From Protonemura montana (lineage: Eukaryota; Arthropoda; Insecta; Plecoptera; Nemouridae), in NCBI GenBank assembly GCA_947568835.1, contig OX387605.1, positions 20,526,418-20,590,417 on the forward strand: DNA of 64,000 nt, given 5' to 3'. The notes below the pieces were generated by a model. The model worked only from the letters and a program-made list of their open reading frames with translations. It was not told where the DNA came from and made no database searches. The translations under genes were made by a program, and so were the position numbers. Of the stretch, positions 50,701-61,962 are shown one piece after another. Numbering within the stretch: the first letter of the stretch is position 1; each line of letters begins with the position of its first letter.

Positions 50701-52838
50701 CCAGTCTCAAGACGAAAGGTTTCTTCCTCGGTTCCCCAAAGCTAACTTTATTCAGTCATGTGCAATAGTTTATAGATTTAAGTTTTAAGTAATACATTGC
50801 CCCATACCGAAAAATATGTATCAAAAGCGAAAGCACACCATTTGAATAGTGTAATAACCGCACTCAAAGGAGTACGTAACATATATTTCAGTTTAGATCG
50901 TTGAAGATATGAGGGATATTAACTTCCAGTTCGTTTGCCAAGACGCAATATCGAACTTTATTTTTTGTGTGGCAACGATTATTAGCCCCTAGGATTCTTA
51001 GAGCTGGCTTTATGTAATTTCGCCAATTGAGGCAATCAAGCGAAAATGTATTGGCCAGTTACCGTAATCGCGACCGCAGCAGCTGGTGAAGCATAACGCT
51101 CTTAGAAGCTGCTGGTTAAGACGAGGGGGAAGGCTGAAGCGAATTTATTTCCCTAGACGATACCTTGAAAAAGTAACATGCTGAAAAGACCCTTATTCGA
51201 TGGTCATATCATACTGGTAGCGTAGCGTGCCTCGGATCTCTTCGTATTTTCTCCTCTCAACATATCCAAGCTACAGGTCGGCTAGCGTCACCACACCATA
51301 CCTCAGAACATTCGAGAGTGTATCAAAGAAAATGTCTCTCAGCCAGCTAGAGCCGTTCACTTTACTTCCTCTTTGTCGCGCTACCACTGCACTTTTCTAA
51401 GTCTCAATCTAGTCGGAGTTAAACAAGTTTCTGCGGATCCGTAACGTGTAGTTTGCTACTCTCACATCCCAGCCTTTCTACCACGGACCGCAATTGAGTT
51501 CGAAGCCGACGAGTGCGCCTGGCATTGGCTCGGCACGGTCTTGAAGGAGAAGTCGCCTCGAAAGAAGCAAGAGTCGACAATTTAATGTTAAAAAACAACG
51601 GTGCAAGAAAGGGATTTTTTTTTTACTTTCAACCCTACTAAAAGGGGTTGAGACGAAAACACATCAGGAAAAAAATGAAGAAGTTCACGGATCAAACAAT
51701 GACTGGAAAAGAAATGTGAGATCAATCATTTCTGTGATGAATGCTTATTGAAGCGTTATAGTTTCTGATAGCCCATTAGGGTGTCTACATGCCTTCAGTG
51801 GAGCCACACACGCTATGAAGTTGACTAGAAAAGTTTCGATTTTTGGTGCTAATAATTTAGAAAATCACGGTTCCAGGAAAAAAACAGCAGCAACCAAAAA
51901 TCTCTTCCCTCCTAGTGACCTTAGATGGTGAAAACACCGTCTGTTTAGAAGGTTAAATTCATTTTCTGGATTCAGAATGGGTACCTTACGAGGAAGGCAT
52001 GGTACTCGTAAGGTGTCGGCTGATATCATTTTTGAAAGTGGGCTTCCTTTACTACGTTTGCAAATTGTTTTTTATTTACCTGTCATGTCTTCAGCAGATT
52101 TGAAGAACGACAATGATACAAAACTATATTGCTTCGGAGATATATGTAAGATTTAATATTGCTCATGCGTTGTTATAACCGAAACTATTGCATCAATTCT
52201 AAAAAGCATGGAACTCTCCTTGAATTTCAATAAATCACGATCGAGAACTGATATAGAAAAGAAATGGATGTGTCAATCGCATTTTTGTCGAAATTTATAT
52301 TTTTTGCCTTTCCATAGAGAATATAGTCATATTTCCATTCATTTTCGATAAGAATTTCAATATTTTCACGTATGGATTGAGATATTATTATTTCCCCCTA
52401 GTCTTCCTGTCTGCCAATACTAAATGCCTCCTGGTGACTTCAATATCTTTCAGCTAGCAAAGCAAACAGCCCGAGAATCTCCGAAGAGAACGCGCATGCG
52501 AGCTTTGGTAAAAGAAAACCCTGCAAACTGTCGTCTTCTATTTGAAATTGGTCTGCAACGCTCAAACGATTGTTTTCTCGCTAGATGGAACCAACTATTG
52601 GAAAAAAAAATCATGGATTGTTCGACAAGCGACTTGAATCTTAATACGGCTCAAAGTAAAAAAACAATTCGCAAATTTCTTCATTACCTTAGCATTTTTA
52701 CATGTTATACTGGACCAAAAACACTCAATTTGAAACATCTTCCTCAAAATCCTGTTTTGAAATAGAAAAAATCCCCAGTTTATAAACACAAAACTATCAA
52801 CAAGCAAAAAAATACAACAAAAATTGAAATCCACAGTT
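47754..52838. other. Non-coding stretch right of the pentamer locus
   Basis: No gene could be supported. The segment at 48420-48481 resembles the left flank repeat and is listed separately. A minus-strand frame at 49134-49499, starting at an ATG, has 121 codons but no recognisable domain. A plus-strand frame at 52424-52765 (113 codons) converges on the minus-strand gene at 52839 and also looks random. A pattern suggesting exons was not found. Confidence 0.5.
48420..48481 (+). repeat. Right flank repeat of the pentamer locus
   Basis: Carries ATAGTGTAGGATAGTGCCGT and then GATAGTGCTG and CATTC, colinear with 44236-44300 on the left side of the array. The similarity is moderate. If real, it means the pentamer locus expanded between two copies of a short repeat, or that both sides come from the same larger repeat. 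Confidence 0.45.
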
Positions 52839-53552
52839 TTAATGCAACAACGCCTTCCTTTTTTCTTTTAGTAACTCCTCCAAAGTTGCACCCTGAACGA
52901 CAAGCCTAGCATACTGCATTTTCAAAGCATCCAGCCTCTCACTCAACCCGTCTTCCATATGACGTTGTATCGATACCTCGTGCCTTAGCGTGTCAATTTC
53001 CTTGTCCAACCGTTCTTCCGCACGCGAAACTTCCAGCATTAGTATCTTATCGACGTAATCATCGTTCGCCACCAGCGTCGAACCGTACTGCCACTCGGCA
53101 AGACGCCGTTCAAGTGTGAAACAATCCTGTTTCAAGACAACGTCCGCTTCGTCGCTCGGCACCACTACTGCCACTTCAGTTTCTTTGACCTTGAGTTCTA
53201 GGTTTTTGATCAATGAAACTGGCTTTGAGTTAATCCGCGCGAACAAACTATCATCTGATCTTACGCAAACAGCTGGAATCATTTTTCCCTCTTCAAATAT
53301 ACAAACTTTGCGATCTTTGGACAATCTTAAATTTATGTCGCTACCGGCTTTAGCCAAATTTCCACTTTTTGGCCTGCATTTGACACCAATTTTCCTCTGT
53401 GGCTTCGCCAGCACGACAGGCGCTCCGTAAATTTCCCTCCAAGGATGTTTTATTGCGGTGAAGATGCCGGTCCTCTGGATGCCCCTGGGTCCGTTTTTCT
53501 CACGCACTTTTTGCGGTACAGGACGATAGGTTTTCCACTCTGGCGTGGACAT
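52839..53552 (-). CDS. Single-exon 237-residue protein with basic N-terminus and coiled-coil C-terminus
   Basis: The only intact, convincing protein frame in the window. It starts at the ATG at 53552 (context AAAATGTCC, purine at -3) and ends at TAA at 52839. The frame reaches back to a GTG at 53558, but the in-frame stop at 53597-53595 comes with no earlier ATG, so 53552 is chosen. Residues 1-80 are basic and rich in K, R and P (for example RPVPQKVREKNGPRGIQR), which suits nucleic-acid, microtubule or other acidic partners. Residues 115-140 are mixed K/E then V-rich. Residues 168-235 are strongly helical with leucines in heptad-like spacing and abundant E, R and K, a probable coiled coil, ending KEKRKALLH. 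No signal peptide or membrane segment. C+G content is visibly higher than in the flanks. No canonical AATAAA was seen close downstream; ATTAAA overlaps the stop codon. No poly-A tail or target-site duplication marks it as a retrocopy, but an intronless frame could be one, or one exon of a longer gene. Family not recognised. Confidence 0.7.
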   Translation of the reverse strand: MSTPEWKTYRPVPQKVREKNGPRGIQRTGIFTAIKHPWREIYGAPVVLAKPQRKIGVKCRPKSGNLAKAGSDINLRLSKDRKVCIFEEGKMIPAVCVRSDDSLFARINSKPVSLIKNLELKVKETEVAVVVPSDEADVVLKQDCFTLERRLAEWQYGSTLVANDDYVDKILMLEVSRAEERLDKEIDTLRHEVSIQRHMEDGLSERLDALKMQYARLVVQGATLEELLKEKRKALLH

Positions 53553-53597
53553 TTTCACGTGTTCTCTTTGATCAAGAAAATGAGGAGCGACTATTTA

Positions 53598-55028
53598 ATG
53601 GGACCACGCTTAAGTAGTTGTAACGTGGGTTACCCTCATTTGATAGTTGTAAATGTTTTTGTGTCGTAGTTTTTAAGTTTAATGCCATTGTTGTGAAAAA
53701 TAAAGACGAAATTAGATTTCGTAGTTGTGTTCGTTTGTAATTAGGCACACAAACATGGTCACTGTTTTGTGTTCGTTTGTGACATATTAGATGACACCGA
53801 GTTTTCCTGCACCACCCTAGGAGGTGGTGTGAGTTGGAGCAAAACCAACTGGAAAAGTGTTAGAGATGATCAACTCCGCTCTTAACTCTTCTCTGATGTA
53901 ACAAAATTCGGAAATAGCCAAACAACGCATCTGTCCATGTAGATGCTATTTTTTTGCAGATGATTTACTTATTCAACCACCCATATCCTTGGCTCTATAG
54001 TGCAAGAAAGTGACTTTCATGATAATTGATTTTTAATGTGAAGAAAAAAAGAATCATACAGACAAGTAGGTACAAGTAGTTTGCAAGTAGGTACTAAAGC
54101 TAGTGCTAGTATGCTATACTGTATGCCTATCCTAAAGCAAAATTTTCCTTGAAATCGTATGGAAAGGCAAAAAGAAATCAAAAATAGCAATTTAGGTCCA
54201 TTTGGAACTTGGATATACTGAATGCAAGTGAAGAAACGCGCACTCTCTTCGATAGAACACGGTGAAAAAAATTTCTCGCCACTTTCTCGTCACTGTAAAA
54301 GACGTTCGACAAGCCATCTTATAATCAGCGTGGCTTTTCACAGCAAGTTTCCTTCTTCTTTCGAAAATTTCTATAACAGACTTAACATTATTCACTTGCG
54401 CAGAAATATTCCGAAATTGGCAGTTTTCTCATACTTTTCTCATAAAGTGCTAGAGAAGCAAAGACCCTGACCCAAACACCTTTTATTGCAAGCTTCGAGG
54501 AAGCTGTTCTTTGTGTTTTTTTGAAGACATGTACCTTTTCCTTCAAGCCGAGCAGCAAAGTGTGTTTCTTCGGTGAATCGACCTCCTTTACAACACAGAT
54601 CGAGGTAGAAAAACCAGATGAATTTCCCAGTGGTGGATCACAAATTATAGATCAGATAGACTGATCCTTGGAACCAGAGACCAGAGATGCACTGCATCTA
54701 ACGTTGCTAGAAGGTAGTCTTATGTAACTCTATCTTATCTTTTCAAAATGAAATGTTTTTTCCCTATTTGTGTTTCTCTTTTTCATTTAAGTTTCTGTCT
54801 GTACTGGGAAACTATACTTCTGGTGAATAAAAGTATTACTTGGAAGTAAACTTTTCAAAACACTCGAATGCTCTCGAAATGCAGTTGACTGGTGCACTTA
54901 TATCCGAAGATGCGAAGATTACGTGTAACTGGATGAAATAAAAACAGATGGGACCTTCATAAATAGTGTGAAAAAGTATTCTCAAAATTTATCATGTTAG
55001 GTTTCATGAATGTGTTGTCATTTCATGG
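53598..55028. other. Non-coding stretch upstream of the minus-strand gene
   Basis: The promoter of the 237-residue gene should lie here, reading leftwards. No TATA box was found within about 100 bases of the start codon. A small duplication of CAAGTAGGTAC occurs at about 54064 and 54082. Other frames are short and appear random. Confidence 0.4.
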
Positions 55029-55068
55029 TGGAGGTGCCATGAAATGCTCTGCGGGCTGCATTCAGGGG
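55029..55068 (+). repeat. Dispersed short repeat, copy 4 of 5
   Basis: TGGAGGTGCC at 55029-55038 and the 24-base core at 55045-55068, which starts TGCTCTGCGGGC and ends ATTCAGGGG. The offset between the block starts is 16. After the core comes TGTCACTTAAAAAGATCACGA and then AGAAATTT, loosely like the sequence after copy 1. This is one of the best-preserved copies, so it is a good query for finding the full element. Confidence 0.7.
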
Positions 55069-56414
55069 TGTCACTTAAAAAGATCACGAAGAAATTTAGT
55101 TTTATAACAGTATCTCGACTCTCATTTCAAATTTTTCAATTCAGTTTCGTGCGTTTAAAATGTTCAATACTTATGGAGGTGTCAAGTTTTGATAAATTAT
55201 GATTTCTTTCAGTATTCAATAATGAATTTCAGAAATGTAATGAAATACTGAAGCCCCACACATAAATATTAAAATATGAAATCCCTAAAATAAAGATGTT
55301 TACATTGGTGGTAATAGTATAAGGTTAGACAATAGGAATTAGTTTTGATTATAATCCTCTAATTCTCTTCGTCGATTCACATTTCAACATTTCTCTACAA
55401 TTTCACTTCAAGCGCTAAGAGCCACCGTATCGATTATCCTAAATACATTATTCAAAATTCTTTAGACAGGTGCATGTATTCTCCTATCAAATTGCAAGTT
55501 TCAATCGATTCCAATTAATATTCTTCATGCAATTGACCGAAGAAAAAGGGACTGTTTTTCAGCTAAATCAAAGATTGCCACGAGACGACTTGAGCTACAA
55601 ACTTGAAATTTAACACTAATGTTGTTAACACAAAATCTATGCTCTTAATTCACGACTTTTTCGAAATTATGTTTGGTTCACATATTAATGCATTTTATAT
55701 TTTTGTATCAGAATTCCTGATGTATTTATTGGAGTGCCAACTTCGTATTCAAAAAAGATGTCCACATAGAAATTTTTGGAAAGTAATGTGAATTGTTTCA
55801 AGTTTCAGAAATCGATCAAATTATAGGTATTTTGACTTGACGGGTGCTTATCGCAATGTCGTTTTTCTTGAAATTCTCGCACTGGTGTGCTTTTAATTAA
55901 ATCGCCTGGCGATTACGACGGTTTGGCGAGACGTAGCAAGTGTAGTCCAGTAACCTTGCTGGTTGATCAAGGTAAATTGATGCTAGAGAGGGTAGTTTCA
56001 ACATCAGAACAAAAATTCGAACTGATTTGAAATCAGATCTCGAAGCCGAATGTAACAGTGCTTTAAAAATTTTCGAAGTTGAATTATCAGCATCAGATGA
56101 ATGTTTTACTTAAATGTCTCTGGTAAAGCGATTCTTGGAACATTTTTATCGCAAATCGGCGTAGACATTCAGAAGTGTTTTATTCCTAACCAAATCTCCA
56201 GTCGCATTCCCACGTGATACACTCCCCTTTTGCCACGGTGGAACATTTTTGAAAAGGGAAAATGCACACCGCGTCTCGTATCACTCCCCCGGATTGTGAG
56301 TGATACGGGTGAGTATTACCCCATCATGCTCACGACGCATTTAACGGCATTAAATGCCTTTACCCTATTTACGTTCTGTTGCAGTACTCTAAATTCGCAA
56401 AAATATAATTATGG

Positions 56415-56454
56415 TGCAGGTGCCGTGAATTGCTCTGTGGGCTGCGTTCAGGAG
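56415..56454 (+). repeat. Dispersed short repeat, copy 5 of 5
   Basis: TGCAGGTGCC at 56415-56424 and the core at 56431-56454, which starts TGCTCTGTGGGC and ends GTTCAGGAG. The offset is 16, as in copies 1 and 4. It lies only 1.4 kb from copy 4 in the same orientation. The sequence between them shows no gene, so the two could be ends of one element or separate insertions. Confidence 0.7.
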
Positions 56455-56845
56455 TACAAAATGCTGAAATAATTATTCGTATTGTGTGGAAGAGTTCAAC
56501 ACGTACAATGTATACTGACAGGTCTTTTAAGTTTATTGCTAGTGACTAGTTTTCGTCAAAAGCATTAAAAATATCAAAGCGTGGGTACGCGCTATCTGTT
56601 AAGAGTCATTCCTCTCGAGGATCCAGTGTACATTCTTCAAAAATGTGCAGCCTATTGCTACCAACCTGCGTCTGTAACCCAAAGAAAGCCCAGTTGCCAT
56701 CTGAAGACTGCAAGATTCTGTCCATGTGGCCGTTGAATTAGCATCCTATTCTAGAGTGCTAAGAACTCGTTCATACGAGTCGCCTCGGCCTCTTCCCCCT
56801 TTGAGAGAATCTCTTATTCCACCCCACGAAAGCTGGAATATGTAT

Positions 56846-56880
56846 GCCCGGATAGCTCAGTTGGAAGAGCATCCGACCGG
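56846..56880 (+). tRNA. tRNA-Lys-like 5' half, probably SINE head or tRNA fragment
   Basis: GCCCGGATAGCTCAGTTGG at 56846-56864 and AGAGCATCCGACC after it match the acceptor 5' strand, D-arm and start of the anticodon stem of insect tRNA-Lys(UUU). The internal A-box TAGCTCAGTTGG (56853-56864) fits the polymerase III consensus exactly. After about 56880 the match stops: there is no anticodon loop reading TTT, no GGTTCGA-type B-box, and no 3' acceptor strand pairing with GCCCGGA. It is not a functional tRNA. A tRNA-derived SINE head or a truncated tRNA pseudogene is likely. Confidence 0.6.
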
Positions 56881-59285
56881 TTTCGTGTATCGGTTTGGCT
56901 GCACATTTTTCCAGTCTAGCTTCTTTTCCATTTATAAAGTTGTTTCTAAGCAATTAAAAATCACAAAACTTACTTGTTTAAAAATAAAAAAAATAAATAA
57001 AAAAAAAAACGCTTACACCGAGAGCCTTAAGATATTTATAGGTAGTATTTTCAGGCACATTTAAAATTGGCCAACACATAGCATTTTGTCTATTAGTTCG
57101 TACATGTACATTTTTTTAGAATGTCTTATATCGATTATGGTGGTTCTTGGTGGTTCTTGGTGGTTGGTATTTGGTGGTTTGGGAGTGGGACTGTTTGTTG
57201 TCTCGTTCCCTCAAAAGGCAATTGCTTTTAATTGAGTATTTAATTAGACTTGATTTTTTATTTCTACATTTTGCTATTCAAGTCATGTTTTAATGGCAAA
57301 ACTATATTCCAACAATTTCTCTGCCTTAAGTGCTAAAAAAGGAATAAAGAAGCCACAATAGCAAAAATGAAGTTGCTTCAATGAACACGAGCTTCATAAG
57401 CATCTAGCTGAACGAAACTTTTCACTGCTTCTGATTTTGGTCGCGGTTGTCTTTTCGATATTTATAAAATATGCGAATTGATTTGTTTTGCCTGACGTCT
57501 CGTTACTCAAATAGCTACTGAAAATAGTAAAAAGTGGCTTCGCAATTGAAACGAGAAACTTTGGCAAATGTACAACGCAATTTCTCAGAGTTATTTCATA
57601 TTAAATTTTTGTCAGCACGTGCACATTTTATAAATGTTTTCTATTTTTCATACTTTTTTTTTAAAAAGACAGCGAAGTACCTTTTTTTATATAACATATT
57701 AAAAAAGTCTATCTTAATAAAAAGAACTGAATAGCATTACTTAAAATGGGTTTTATGAGCCATTTTTTTTTTTAAATCTAGGTCAAAGTTTTCAATGCAT
57801 ACAAGCAATTCAAAACATGTTCGCTATGAATATTTGTTTGCAAATATTCATGTTTCTACCTCGAGGGTATTTCTCGTAACTCCTAGATTTCCAATGAAGG
57901 TGTACAAAGTTAAAACATACCTTTACCCACACATAAACCAACTCTTATAATTATATTTTCACAACGTTAACTTATGAACTACGTATAGTCGTATTAGTCT
58001 AGTCGTATACTAGGAGAATTACCTAGTGTTTTATCGCGTCATTAGGTGTTCCGTTGCCACCAATGAAATACTTGGCTGGCTTTACTTACAAAACAAACAA
58101 GGAAAGATGTTTTAATATTTTATAACTCTGTTCTAAAATTTATATTTGTCAGATAAGTCCACGGGTCATTGAAACTCAACTAGTAGATGCTTTCTTTGAT
58201 GAACAGGGACATTTTAAAACTTATATTTCCGTTGAAAATTAAAGATACAAGTTGCGAAACGCCGGGTTGCTATAAGGAAAACAGGAAAATACTTTCTTTA
58301 GTCGAGAATTTCTTTCTACCGTTCAAAGTCAACCGTAAAGAGAATTTTTAAATAAACGAATTAGCAGTAAGCCGAATTTTTGTGATGTTTAAAGTTAATC
58401 TAATTTCAAATTAAAAATCAATTTTTGTACAATTATTCATTAAAAATTCATATTATAAATCTGATTATACCTGAGCTTAGTTTCCGATTTCGGTAGTTTC
58501 ATTTCTAATTCAGAAGATATCACAATATATTCAGCAGCATCAGCTGATTATCTTCCGACAAGGATCCCATAGTCATAGCTGTAAATAATTGAACGTCATA
58601 AATATGCTAGATTAGAAGTCATATTGTGTAATTTTGTGTTATCCATGCCATAAATATCATGTTTTTGATGTTCATATCTAATTTATTCTCACCTAGCACC
58701 AGCCAAACAAAAATATAAAACAGTTTGTGAGCTCTAAAATAGATTTTGTGCACCATCACTCCCACATCAGTAAAAAGATGAGTAACAAATCCTTGATCAG
58801 TGTCCCACCAGAACCTGGGCTTCATGGTGCTCGCGCGCAAGACATTTTTCCACTCCCTGGGGTTCGAGATCAGCACACAATATCGGACAATGGCTTGCGT
58901 TAGATTTCCAACGACTCCCTAAACTCTCTGTTAACAAACCAATTATCCAGATCGCTGTGCTCGAGTGCATCCCCCACCCCCTCCGAGAGCCTGTCCTGGT
59001 GGTGGCACCACGAGCAGTCAACTCTTTGCGCCGCGGGGCAAACACTTCCGTAGTCGACGAGTAGAGCGGGGGACAATATCAACGGGGAAAAGTGATTTCT
59101 TCGGTGGAAAATGATATTCAAACAATGGGCTGCTATAAATAAAATGTAGAGCTATGATAAAGACTCTTCTTTTAATGGACTATAGACAACTGATTTGCTG
59201 TAGTAGAAGTTGTGATAATGGATGATCGTATCGATAAAAAAGCAAAAAATAATAATTAAATTCGTTAAAAATATTAAAATAGTAA
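56881..59285. other. Non-coding stretch with one strong hairpin
   Basis: No gene could be supported. A TGGTGGTTCT-type repeat of three to four units lies at about 57139-57180. AT-rich runs dominate 57.5-58.7 kb. A GC-richer section at 58.8-59.1 kb has open frames on the minus strand in two overlapping frames, without a recognisable domain. The hairpin at 57826 is listed separately. Confidence 0.45.
57826..57851. other. Perfect 11-bp hairpin with 4-base loop
   Basis: ATGAATATTTG (57826-57836), a TTTG loop, then CAAATATTCAT (57841-57851): an 11-bp perfect stem. It is AT-rich, so it is weak as RNA, but it could extrude as a cruciform. No terminator, tRNA or element end was linked to it. Confidence 0.7.
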
Positions 59286-59348
59286 ATTTTCTATTTTCTA
59301 TTTTCTATTTTCTATTTTCTATTTTCTATTTTCTATTTTCTATTTTCT
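59286..59348 (+). repeat. 7-bp tandem repeat TTTTCTA, about 9 copies
   Basis: A pure run of the heptamer TTTTCTA (63 bases, nearly without change) with all pyrimidines except one A on this strand. It lies directly before the alternating purine-pyrimidine tract and the start of the retrotransposon region. Confidence 0.95.
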
Positions 59349-59732
59349 TTATATATTGTGTGCACACACGTACACAAACACACGCGCGTGCGCTCTCGTC
59401 GGAGTTGGACGTGCTTCGTCTTGGCGCCCGCTACTGGTGCCTGTGGAGGTGTTTGCCGATCGTTTTCTTGTGTTACTTCTGGCTCATCCAAAAAACGGCA
59501 TCGTAAACACATATTTCTGTGATATTATTTTCACAGTTCTGTGACTTTTCCATTTTTAAAATCCCTGTGTTCTGTCACGGGGTATTCTAATCATACGGCC
59601 ATTGCATTACGTGTAGGCTCGCTGCGCTCTGGCCCGGTTAGGCAATGGGCCACTGACAATTAATTGCTGCGCAGCGGTCACCCTCTGCTTTGAACTGCCT
59701 AGCTCTCTGTTTAGTATTTATTATTTTTTTAA
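59349..59732 (+). other. Possible LINE 5' leader with Z-DNA-prone tract
   Basis: Alternating purine-pyrimidine sequence at 59357-59376 (TGTGTGCACACACGTACACA) and 59378-59393 (ACACACGCGCGTGCGC) can adopt Z-DNA. From about 59397 the sequence becomes GC-richer and runs unbroken by simple repeats into the ORF1 frame at 59733. That position suits the 5' untranslated leader of the retrotransposon, but the element boundary cannot be fixed without other copies. Confidence 0.35.
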
Positions 59733-60560
59733 ATTATTGGAATTCCACCCAAAAACTCAACGGCACAAGAGGTCAGCCCTTCTACCGTCAATGTAACATT
59801 CATTCGACCACCCAGATCCAATACTGTACCGAAAGTAACCAGCCAAACAACTGTTCTACCAGTTAAAGCAAATTTAGATAAAATACTCTCTCATTCAACT
59901 GAATCAATCCTCCGACAGTTTCCGGATTCTCCTGAAACACCGACGCCAGCACCCAATCCCTACTCTGCCTTCAAAGCCTTTCCGACACAGAAGACGCTGG
60001 CAGAAGTACTTTCAGCAGCCTCAAGAAGAAAAGAACGAACAGTCGAATAAACCAAGGAAGACTCAGCCGGTCGAAGAATACCAAACCAAGAACATCGGCC
60101 AACTTCTCACATTTCCCGACCTAATAGCATGCTTTCCTCATCCAATCCGGGGAATACATCACAATCCACCAATAAATTTCGCGTGGTTGCCAATATAGTC
60201 GGTGCAAAAAACATTTGGTTTGGCTCTAGATTGTCGCTAGGCAGAGTAGCTATTTACCTCTCAACTGTCAGACTTGCTGACGAGTTTATGGCTAAACATG
60301 CTGGGATCTCAATCGGCGATGTTTTCTTGCCAGCGTGCCGCATGGTCACACAAGGAAATAGACTCGTCCTGTCAAACATTTGCCCCACAGTCCCCCATAG
60401 TACAATAGAACGGATGTTAGGCTCGGAAATGAAAATTGTATCCCCAATGTCCTTCATAAATGTTGGCGGAATAGACCCAAAACTCAACGAAGACTCAGAA
60501 GTCTCAACGCTCGAAGCGTCAAGTCCCAGTACAACTAGACCCAACTCAACACTTTTCTAG
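59733..60560 (+). pseudogene. LINE ORF1, RNA-binding chaperone-type protein, one internal stop
   Basis: One frame is open from 59733 to the TAG at 60558, interrupted only by TAA at 60048-60050. The N-terminal part is P/S/T-rich and basic, as in LINE ORF1 linkers. The part after ATG 60129 (143 codons) has alternating hydrophobic strands: RVVANIVGAKNIWFGSRLSL, VAIYLSTVRLADEFM, NRLVLSNICP and KIVSPMSFINVGG. This suits an RRM-like fold of the kind found in ORF1 of several LINE clades, and it ends in a low-complexity tail. CCHC zinc knuckles, which often follow in this class, are absent, perhaps lost with the deletion at the ORF1/ORF2 junction. The role in a live element would be to coat the RNA and form the transposition particle. 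The family assignment is by architecture and context only. Confidence 0.65.
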
Positions 60561-61961
60561 AACGGCATTTACCGGACGTCGCTCTGATCCAAGAGAGCAG
60601 CACTTATGGGTATGCATTTCCACACGCACCCACACCAGCTATTTTCTTTCAAGTTTCAACCCCCCTGTAAATGCGTGCTCTGGAACTATTCTATGCCATC
60701 AAAAAAGCATCGCCTCTAGAAGGTCGCTCCCACAGCATCTTAGTACCAGGCTACCTCAAGGAGGCAATTGTGGATATCGAGAACTCCACCCTCTCATTCC
60801 GAATTGTCTGTGTGAATGTGCCACATCAGTGCGAGGCGACTCACACGGTGCTGGACGCTCTAAGCACCCTTCTCGAGGAGGCTAACTACACAGAATAGCC
60901 AGATTCCCACTACTTAATTGGGGGCGATTATAATGTCACACTAGATCCTCACATAGACCGATCGGTAGGCGGTCCCGAACGATACCCGCGCGTGGTTGAG
61001 AAGCTAAGGCATACAGTTACCACACATAGTCTGTCAGACGTGTGGCGGGATTTTTACCCTAGGAAACCTGGTCACACTTTTCTAGGGAATGCTCCGCATT
61101 TCTCAGGATCTCGTCTTGATAGGTTTTATACAACGCCAGGAATGATAAACTTAGAAGTCGGCATCAAGGTCATTCCGGCATTTTCCGATCATCTGGCGGT
61201 GTCGATCCGTCTCAGGACAACACTTCCCAAGAAAATTCCACCATACTGGAGGTTCGATAGTGTCCTTCTAAGCAATCCTGAGTTTTTAGAATGTGTGCGA
61301 ACCCTGTTGACCTCACACGAGGGCGCTTGGGAGAGTTTCGCGACACTGAGCGACTGGTGGGATGCGTTAAAATGGGGGATGCAAGAAACGGCCATTGATT
61401 TTAAAAAGGGTAGGCAACAACGTCTGGACGCATAGTTTCTTGCACTAGAACAGAAAGCGGACAGAATCATATCCAGCCCCTCCCTAGGAAAACAAGACCT
61501 TTCAGACCTGCCAACACGAGCCAACGCTGACATGAGGGATGCCTTTTCGAGAAGGAGCGAAGCAACCCTAGCTTGTGCACAACACGACCATTTGCTGGCA
61601 GCAGATAGACCAGCCGGCTCTGTCCTGGCCCGAGATGTACGCGCAGCTTTCAATCCGCTCTCCCAACTTCGAGTAGATGGTCGCGTGGTGTCCGACGCCC
61701 CGTCTCTCTGTACGGTGACCAGGAACCACTTTGTCGGCGTGTATTCAGGGCAAGAAATACAAATAGAACCCGACTTGCCACTCTTCGAGTCACTGCCTAC
61801 ATAAGCGGAAAATACTCCAGATATACTATGACGCTAAACTATCGCGCAGCGAATTAAAGACCGCTCTGTATGACCTGAACAAGGGAAAGTCTCCGGGGAT
61901 CGACGGGCTAACCCCCGAATTTTACCAATTACTCTTGAACGAGCTTCATAATCCGTTCTAA
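60539..61961 (+). pseudogene. LINE ORF2: AP endonuclease and start of reverse transcriptase
   Basis: A single frame runs from 60539 to 61804, broken only by stops at 60668, 60896, 61433 and 61802. It then resumes in another frame from 61833 to 61961. Endonuclease landmarks in order are DVALIQES (catalytic Glu region), HYLIGGDYN (Asp/Asn), SRLDRFY and FSDHLAVSIR (Asp-His pair). The usual N-terminal strand with its Asn (WN-type motif) is missing, so the junction with ORF1 has lost sequence. The linker starts with PPYWRFD and contains two WW/W-rich helices typical of L1/Tx1 elements. The reverse transcriptase starts LSRSELKTALYDL, then GKSPGIDGLTPEFY. The TAG stops are each one base from CAG. 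Live, it would nick target DNA and prime reverse transcription of the element RNA. Confidence 0.8.
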
Positions 61962-61962
61962 T

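Noticed and set aside
52424..52765. Plus-strand frame of 113 codons converging on the minus-strand gene
   Set aside because: Starts with ATG but has no domain, no compositional contrast with flanks and a basic, lysine-rich text typical of AT-rich chance frames.
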